DNA from: Zygnema cylindricum
Taxonomy: Eukaryota > Streptophyta > Zygnematophyceae > Zygnematales > Zygnemataceae
Assembly (NCBI GenBank): GCA_037447655.1
Contig: JBBHKE010001182.1
Location: 1 to 64,000 of the forward strand
DNA length: 64,000 bases
Reading direction: 5' to 3'
Position 1 is the first letter of the stretch. Each line of letters starts with the position of its first letter. Made by a program: the position numbers and the translations under genes. The notes beneath the pieces are model-generated. The model was not told where the DNA came from and searched no databases. It saw only the letters and a list, made by a program, of their open reading frames with translations. Positions 57,443-64,000 of the stretch are shown piece by piece.

Positions 57443-57830
57443 TCTTGGTCATGCAGAAAGTATCCTACCACGGCATGCTCCAGCACTAAGGCGCAATATA
57501 TGGCCGCTTGTCATGCCGCCAAGGAAGCTGTCTGGCTTCGGACTCTACTTTCCAATCTTTGATTTTCCCCTTCAACCCCTACTCCTATGTTTTCCGATTC
57601 CCAGGGAGCTCTTGCTTTGATCCACAATCGTGTTCACCACAAGCGTACGAAGCACATCGACATTCAGTATCATTACTCTCGGGAGCGGGTCGAAGATGGC
57701 ACTCTCCAGTTTTTTTATGTCAAATCCGCCGACCAAGTGGTGGATTATCTCACCAAGGCTCTTCATCGCCCTCACTTTGAGCAGCATCGCCTCTCCTCCG
57801 GCCTACATCTTCCTTCTCCTCCTGGCTAAA
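57443..57830 (+). pseudogene. RNase H end of D
   Basis: After the TCTTG duplication the plus strand resumes (in shifting frames) with STKAQYMAACHAAKEAVWLR, FSDSQGALALIHNRVHHKRT, KHIDIQYHYSRERVEDGTLQ and DYLTKALHRPHFE, the C-terminus of copia RNase H. The PPT CTTGAGGGGGG follows at 57870-57881. Confidence 0.82.
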
Positions 57831-58290
57831 TTTCCTTTATTTTCATCTTAATCTACTTCCTAGTTTTCGCTTGAGGGGGGTTGTTAAGGGTCATTTAGGG
57901 TTACGTCTGTCCGTACTCGTTATGCGTTGGTCCGGTCTTGATCTTGTTTGTACTCTACATGCGTCAGTCTAGTCTTGTCGCCCTACGTAGAAGTCTTTTG
58001 GGCGACGGTCTCTATTTTACGTATGTTTTCATTTTGTCTTAATTCTTTTTGTACTTTAATTTTGTCTTCGTACTCTTTGTCGCTTGAGTCTACGTCGTTA
58101 CTTTAGGTTTTAACTACTTTTGTACATTGCCGACCTAAAGTCAATCCGTTAGAATCTAACTTACGTTAGAATCTAGTCTACATACATTAGAATCTAGTCA
58201 CGTAAAATGTTGACTAGATGTATTAGAATCTTAACTATGATCCTTTTAGTTACAGCACACCAAAGAGCGCTTAGACTCCACAGTAATTAG

Positions 58291-59181
58291 TGTTGAAAAG
58301 AGGTAATTAATAGTTCACTTCCCTATTTTAGTTTTGTTTTAAAGAAAGAGAGTAAAGATCAAAGGCGCGCCATGGCTGCTGCCATATTTAGAAAGTGGCA
58401 GTTTTTGCAGTTAAGGGTATTTTGGCTAAAATGATGCCTAGGTCTATATTTGAACTTGTGATCTCTAGATTCTTTATAGCCTAACGCCTTAACCATTAAG
58501 GAGTTACGAAACGATATACGTGACGGTTTTCATAAATATATGAACATTAACGAAACAGCTAATTAACAGCAGACTAACCAAAATGAGCAATTTCTGCATG
58601 TACGCGAATCTGAACCGTGTAAAATATGTTTTGATCGGACGGCTGGCATTATAGCCGCCACGCGAAGTGAGCTTTTTGGCGGCATACGGATATAGCGTCA
58701 CGTGGTGCCGCGTGGCGCCACATTATTTGATACCGGAGAAGATGGGAGGAGGAACCATGGCTTCCGATATGACAGGTGTCACCTTGTAGACCTTGTCGTA
58801 CAATGGTTGTACAATAAGTACATCGCCCATAGTACCTTCTTGTAATTTATAGTGTTCCTATTGGACTAGGGTTTAATAGTAGGTAGTCGTGAGTAGGCAG
58901 ACCGAGACTTAGTAATATTTAGGTACCTCTCTCTCTAAGTGAGCTTGTAACTATAAAGGTCATCTTTGACCAGCCATAACTTACTGCTCGGGTGAGCAAA
59001 TTCAGTGATTCTTTTTGCGTTTGACTCAGGGGAGTCTTGTCCTCACAAGGGTGAGAGTGGTCAGAATATTTGTGTGCCTGGGCAGCGCTTATTCAGCGGG
59101 AAAGTAGAAGGGGCAAATATTATCCTAGAGGCTTTACATAGGCTGCTAATTCTGTGGGTCAATGGAGACCACAGAATTTCA
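58291..59181 (+). mobile_element. Solo LTR B3 (B superfamily)
   Basis: 891 bp from TGTTGAAAAGAGG to CAGAATTTCA with exact duplication ATTAG (58286-58290 and 59182-59186). No interior, so it results from LTR-LTR recombination. It contains hairpins H1 (58985-58998), H2 (59023-59036) and H3 (59042-59055), and an antisense tRNA-like module at 58428-58508. Confidence 0.85.
58428..58508 (-). other. Antisense tRNA-like module in solo LTR B3
   Basis: The minus strand reads CTCCTTAATGGTTAAGGCGT, like the D-arm of a Leu/Ser-type tRNA. A weak B box AAGTTCAAATATAG follows (58457-58444), then TTTT at 58431-58428. Confidence 0.5.
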
Positions 59182-59325
59182 ATTAGCACTTTGTATTTTG
59201 TATTTAGGTGAATTTTCTCACTCAATGAAGTCATCCTAAATACAAATCAATTTCTCTCTCCAATGCATTGATCTTTCTCTTGTGTACAATTTCATGGCTT
59301 TCGCCAATCCACCTCCTATACAATA

Positions 59326-61105
59326 TTACGTACAAATGTACAGAATTGAGACCGTCCGTGTGAGACAATCTCAAGTACTGTCGCAGCGCGATCAAAATTG
59401 CGAAAGTCTAACGCCAAGTCGAAACATGCAAGCCGTAACGAAAAAGCGCCGATTTGCGAACGCCTGCTTAAAGTTTGATCGACAATTGGCCTCTGCATTA
59501 AAAATGCGCAAGGCCAATAGCTCGAAGACAATCGTGGCCAAAGATCGACATTTTGGTTTAAGTCACAAATTTGGTTCTACACAACCTATGACTAGAAGAT
59601 GATATTGGTCGTCCGATCGACAATTCACGATGCATTAAAACAGAGTTAGGGTAACCTTCCATCAGGCAAAAAATGGGGTTGTTTACTGGAGAACTTCCCT
59701 TTCCGTACTAAGCCGTATTGTTTTTTCTTTTTTTTTTACAAAAGATGTTTCCTAGAAATTCGTTAAGATTCTCCAAACTTTTTGGCGAGAGCTTCCACTG
59801 TCCAATTTCAATTTTTTGACGCAAACGCCCCTTGTATCTAGTGTTTAGCTAGTCTCCTCCGACTGTCCTCAAGAGGACACTTTGGGCTTATTGGACGCGT
59901 GTATTGGTCCACTTGTAAAAGTTAGAGTTGATCCACGACTGACGTGAAGTCATAAACTTACATGTGGCAAATGGCGTGTACCTTCTCACATCCAAGCCAC
60001 CTTGTTCGACGACAAAATCTTGGTTGTAGGACATCTTGTCACTCCTCCGCAGGTATAGTGATAACACATGAACGACATGAACGTACAAATGGTACATTCA
60101 TGAACATTTGTACAAATTTTCATTTTTCAATAGTTTTGGTAACCGTTGGTACAACGACAAATACAAGGACGTACAGATTGTACATCTGCCCGACGCTACT
60201 AGATATTTTAATCAGCGTCCGCCCATAGAAATACGCAGTTGCGATTTATTCCTTTTCGAAACTTTCATTATTTCCGGGCGGCTCAACATGATTGTTTGTG
60301 GTACCAATCGGCAATCGCAATCTAACACGTAAGCAATTTTTGCTTCACTGGCAGGACCTAATGGAAAGGTGTTACAAATATTACTGCCAGTAATCGTGAC
60401 AGTATGATTGGTGTTACAAATATTACTGCTTGTAAACGTGACCGTACGATTACTGGGAACGCCTGATGGAAGGTTACCCTTAATGCAATGCCTATGCTTG
60501 GAAGCAATCTTGGCTGTTGATTATCGTTATGTCGTACGTCACATGCGTGATGTCTAGCGGGCAAATCTCTCACCAGTTTCGTAAAGATTTAATGGATTTT
60601 TGTCTGTATTACTTTACATAGGCCAAAGGTCGCAAAAGTCAAAATTTTAGATAACCGAAACCGACCGTTTTTTTTTTTTTTAAATCTGAGTACCCAACTC
60701 CGACCGGGTTATGTCACGCTCCAAAATTGTTAACCGTTAACTGAAACGCGTTTACGAAAATAATAGTTAACCGAAACTCGATTTCTCGCGACTACCCGTA
60801 CCCGCCCGTACACGAAAAAGTACAAAACTATAAAGAAATAAAATAATCATGATGTCACGTACTTCCACTATACCAAGAGTACAAAGTACAAAAATGTTGG
60901 ATTGTATGGACAGTAGAAAATTTTCATTTTTTTTTCGATTTTTGCTTACGCGACCGTAACCTTTTTTTTTTTCTTCTGTGAATCAACCGCCTGAATCCGC
61001 CCGGTCCCCCCAAATTTGGCAACCGAATCCGTTCCGGATCCGGCGCGGGCGGTCGGTTAACGGACGGTCACGGTTTCGGTTGACCGTTTGCGACCTCTGC
61101 CTCTG
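59326..61105. other. Unassigned sequence with short duplications
   Basis: No gene supported. A roughly 44-bp imperfect tandem duplication containing GTGTTACAAATATTACTG lies at 60370-60450. AACCG/GTTAACCG words are frequent at 60640-61090. The frames here have no domain. Confidence 0.4.
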
Positions 61106-61257
61106 GTCCAAGCAGCTTGCCAATTTTTACATCAGACTAACCTCAATCGTACCGGCCAAATATCGGAAGATGTGCTTGAGTGCCTCCCAATTCGATTTAT
61201 TTGGTTCATGACAGAATCGAATAATAGTTGAAACTGACAACGCAATATCCGGAAGAG
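61106..61257 (-). pseudogene. RT/RNase H scrap of a family A-like copia element
   Basis: The minus strand reads LPDIALSVSTIIRFC followed by NWEALKHIFRYLAGT, matching the RPDIATAVSIVSRYCNAP and IFRYLAGT region of A1. No other part of the element is preserved nearby. Confidence 0.65.
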
Positions 61258-61261
61258 TATT

Positions 61262-62536
61262 TGTTAGATTCGCTGTGGAAATTATGAGTAGATTTGTTAA
61301 ATTTTGCGTTCTGTTACAGTTTCATATTAAGTTTTGGATTTGTGTTCGATTCCAGTTATATTTTTGGATTGTTTCCTCTTTCGTCTGTTGTGTGTCGTCC
61401 TGTACGGTGGTTTATGTTATTTAGTGCGACGTACTTTTAACGTTCGGTTTAGTGCGCGCCATTCAGTTTCGGCGCACACTGTCTGATTAGGCGCACGTTC
61501 GCCTACCTTTTGTCCCGTCTTAATATTAAGTTTTATCACTTAGTGTTAGTGGTAGTTTTAAGTCGGTTAGAGCGTTGTTCTATTAGGCGTTCTCAGTAAA
61601 CGTCAAAAATTCGTCTACTGAAGCCATCGTTCCATTGTGTCGGGCCAGTAACCGACATTGTTTTTGCGTGGCGAAACTTGATTGGTCCACGTAATAGATA
61701 ATTACGATTTTGAAAATCTTCAAAGAATCTCTGACAACAAATTGTGACCACCTATTCGTACCAACGAAGGTAAAAAGTGACTCGTACGACGTATTGAATA
61801 AAATCTGTACGGGGGGACGAAACTCAAGATTTGTAAAAGCGTACGAAAATGTCAGAATGGTTAGTGAATGGCAACAGACGCGTGAAACAATATCCGGTGG
61901 CCTCGCATCCTCCCTAGCGGAAGGCACATGTCATATGCGACGTGTACCCACCTGGTCGCGCGGTCGTCGTGGATATTTGTTCACTTTTCCACGAGGCACG
62001 ATGCTATTCGTTCAGGTGCTAAGAATTGACTTACTCCGGGCCACTTGTTGCGAACTGAAAGTGTCAGACGATGGCATATCCAATTATGCATCCGACGGTC
62101 CACGTTTACGCCCATAAACGTGGAGAATCAAATCCCTCATTTAGTAGGCTTGCTTTTGTGACATTTTAATTTTTTTAGTACGGCAATGTATGAAAGAGTA
62201 CGACTTTCAGTAGACAACGACATTTTTCCCCCAATGGAACCTTACCTTTAGTCAAAAATATTCACAAGTGAAGGAAGAAAGAATATAGTATAAAAGAAAA
62301 AGATCTCTGATTAAATAAATATCTTTGGTTGGGGAACTCTGTAAACTTAATATTTCTAAACGCCTCCGCATCTTCCTCCTGTTTTTTTGAAATGATGTGA
62401 TGTTCTGTACAATTGTTGGCCGTGATCTTTTTCTATCATTTGGTCTCAAAACTAGTTGAAGTCCTGTATATCCGTTGTTGGCCGTGATCTTTTTCTATCA
62501 TTTGGTCTCAAAACTAGTTGAAGTCCTGTATATCCG
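61262..62536 (+). repeat. Probable 5' LTR and leader of a copia relic
   Basis: Starts TGTTAGATTCGC, similar to the A-family terminus, and precedes a degenerate PBS TTGTATCAG (62539) and a gag start at 62584. A 62-bp unit containing GGCCGTGATCTTTTTC is duplicated in tandem (about 62415-62538). The 3' LTR is outside the window, so the edges are uncertain. The frames at 61583-61927 (minus) and 61710-62117 (plus) inside show no domain. Confidence 0.4.
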
Positions 62537-62583
62537 TTGTTGTATCAGTTATTGGCAATTCAGCAGTGACTAGTAGTGTTACC

Positions 62584-63993
62584 ATGTTAGGAAAGAAGAA
62601 AAAGGTTGCACCTGCACAGTTTGCACCTCAATCTGCAATCTGACACTGCAGAGCACACTCCAAAGATGAGTTGTCAAAGCTGAGTTGCAGGGGCTTCAGT
62701 GCTGCCCAATTTGGATACATTAGAGAATACAATTTTCTAAGACACGTTTCCTACAGATACATATTTACAACAAGAGGAAGAAGGAGGATCAGGGGTGTCG
62801 ATCCTCAAATGTTGTTGACTGGGGTTTTTCATAGTGTATAGTGTACTCTCAGCTGGGGACAGGCTGCAAGGTGTCATTAGAGAAAGCGGATACATTGAAG
62901 GAAAAACTGAAGATGACAAGAGAGAAAGAATTCGGAAAGGGAAATTTGAGGCAGAAGATGAGTTTGAATTGGAGGAGGACAATGATGAGGAAGATGACAA
63001 ACTGATACAGATGTCTGGCAAAGTCGTTCTCTTCAATGGAAGGAAATTCATTTTCTTCAATGGAACAAAAGAGATACTTTAAAGGATAACTTCTCCTTCG
63101 ACGTCTTTGAAAAATTGTTTTTGAGGGGAGCTCATGCTGATTTTTGACCGAAAGGCGAGGAATAGATGGAAACGAAGGAATGTTGCCGCTTTCACAAGAT
63201 TGATACAAACTTGTACGCCCGCAGTTCATGATTACTTTCTGACACATGATTGTTAGCAAGCCATTGAAAATGAATTTGAGAAAGGAATTCAAAACCTTAG
63301 CCAACATGCGTATACAAAAAATCTGAATTTCAAAATGAATCCGAATGAGTCGATTGAAGATGCATCGAATCGTTTCAATATAGATGCATCGAAACATTTC
63401 AATATTATTGTGGAGGGACTTGCGGCTATCGGTCAAATTATTATTTAGACGGATAAAGTGACCACCTTCCTAAATGCCTTGCAGAATAAGCTTGTCCATC
63501 TCAAAAAAAATTGAGAGCGAAAAAAAGTTAACTTACGAATTTATAATCTCATATTTAAAAGATAAAGAAGATAATTGAGTGAATTCTTCTTGAAGTACTC
63601 CTCCCTCCGGTTCTTTAAATACAACCAATTCTAATTTGGCAGACTTGTCTTTTCTCCGTGGTGGCAACAGTGGAGGAGGAAGGGGCGGGGGCCCACGAGG
63701 TAGAGGAAAGGGACAAGTGAAGAATGGAAATTCAAATCCCTTTCCGTCGGCCCTCGATTTGAATTCTGTTGCATGTTTTCAATGCAACAAACGTGCAACA
63801 AACTTGGGCATTTTGGGGTGTTCCGTCCCGACAATGATCAACAATGCTATTTTTGCGGCAAGTGGGCGCACTTAAGCTCTCAATGTTATGCAAAATTGGA
63901 AGGCGAAGGTGGAGGTGGTAGAGGTGGATTCAATGGTGGCCGTTGTGGCTATAATGGCGGTCGTAGAGGAGGTCCCATATACAACCAAGGATG
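62584..63993 (+). pseudogene. gag of a copia relic, running towards the window end
   Basis: The start MLGKKKKVAPAQFAP resembles the A-family gag start. An early stop follows, then KRERIRKGKFEAEDEFELEE (62834-63082), the core in broken frames (ENEFEKGIQN, NPNESIEDASNRFN near 63270-63380), an RG-rich region (63655-63715) and remains of two zinc knuckles, the second CYFCGKWAHLSSQC near 63850-63890, followed by a Gly/Arg-rich stretch. It is clearly related to A1/A2 but older. The rest lies outside the window. Confidence 0.75.
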
Positions 63994-64000
63994 AGGACGT

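Larger units (their letters stand above)
38509..59320 (+). mobile_element. Ty1/copia element D, split by E1, B2 and solo LTR B3
   Basis: 5' LTR 38509-39051 (543 bp). The 3' LTR is 57882-58290 plus 59187-59320, also 543 bp after removal of B3 and its duplication. LTRs start TGTTAAGGG and end ATA. Half-tRNA PBS at 39052. Flanks CATTA and CAATA could be a target duplication with one mismatch. Without insertions it is about 5.7 kb. Each interrupting element is bounded by its own duplication (TTGCA, TCTTG, ATTAG), and the D coding sequence resumes across each. Confidence 0.88.
57882..59320 (+). repeat. 3' LTR of D, interrupted by B3
   Basis: Left part 57882-58290 and right part 59187-59320 make 543 bp without the inserted solo LTR, equal to the 5' LTR. 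The last bases again contain the LTR-located ATG (MAFANPPPI). Confidence 0.86.

Noticed and set aside
61710-62117. 135-codon open frame on the plus strand
   Set aside because: No recognisable domain, a frame on the other strand overlaps it, and it lies in a probable LTR/leader. Not enough to call a gene.
1-64000. CRISPR arrays, bacterial operons, endogenous pararetrovirus
   Set aside because: No spaced direct repeats with unique spacers, no operon structure, and no pararetroviral movement protein or coat motifs. All RT sequence seen is of copia type.

Overview
This window looks like a land-plant nuclear genome. The evidence is the 3' end of a plant-type receptor-like kinase with short introns, Ty1/copia elements with UBN2-like gags and zinc knuckles, a Ty3/gypsy fragment, and PIF/Harbinger-type elements with TAA target duplications. 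The species cannot be named from the sequence. Nearly the whole window is nested transposable elements. I saw no complete host gene and no functional tRNA, rRNA or CRISPR array.

Layout. 1-3534: Harbinger-type relics and two terminal exons of a receptor-like kinase (minus strand). 3535-11506: copia element A1 (+), carrying an antisense, internally deleted element F1. 11507-13420: purine/pyrimidine tracts and an AT minisatellite. 13800-17386: an LTR/gag relic whose LTR region took three Harbinger-type insertions (14011-14714, 14814-15594, 15665-16608). 17387-35545: element A2, a minus-strand sister of A1, split by element B1 (18478-28772, +), which is itself split by a non-coding LTR element C (21305-25143, -). 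A2 also carries F2. 35546-38508: AT-rich sequence with a possible transmembrane exon and a gag/LTR relic. 38509-59320: element D (+), split by E1 (40908-50491, +; itself split by E2, 41062-44975, -), by B2 (52793-57442, -) and by a solo LTR B3 (58291-59181). 59321-64000: unassigned sequence, an RNase H scrap, and the start of another copia relic that runs off the end.

The nesting is supported by 5-bp target duplications at nearly every junction and by LTR lengths that match once insertions are subtracted. All coding regions carry stops or frameshifts, many of them C-to-T or G-to-A, so the elements look dead. They encode the usual copia order: gag with zinc knuckle, aspartic protease, integrase, reverse transcriptase, RNase H.

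Three signals stand out. (1) Families B, C and D, and probably E, have primer-binding sites matching the anticodon region of initiator tRNA-Met (half-tRNA priming, as in Drosophila copia). In B and E1 an in-frame gag ATG lies inside that site, and in B, D, E and F an in-frame ATG already lies in the LTR. (2) LTRs of the B superfamily carry, on the antisense strand and at a similar offset, a tRNA-like A-box/B-box module followed by a T4 run. (3) The same LTRs carry a row of three short hairpins with compensatory base changes. None of these could be tested here by alignment or folding software.
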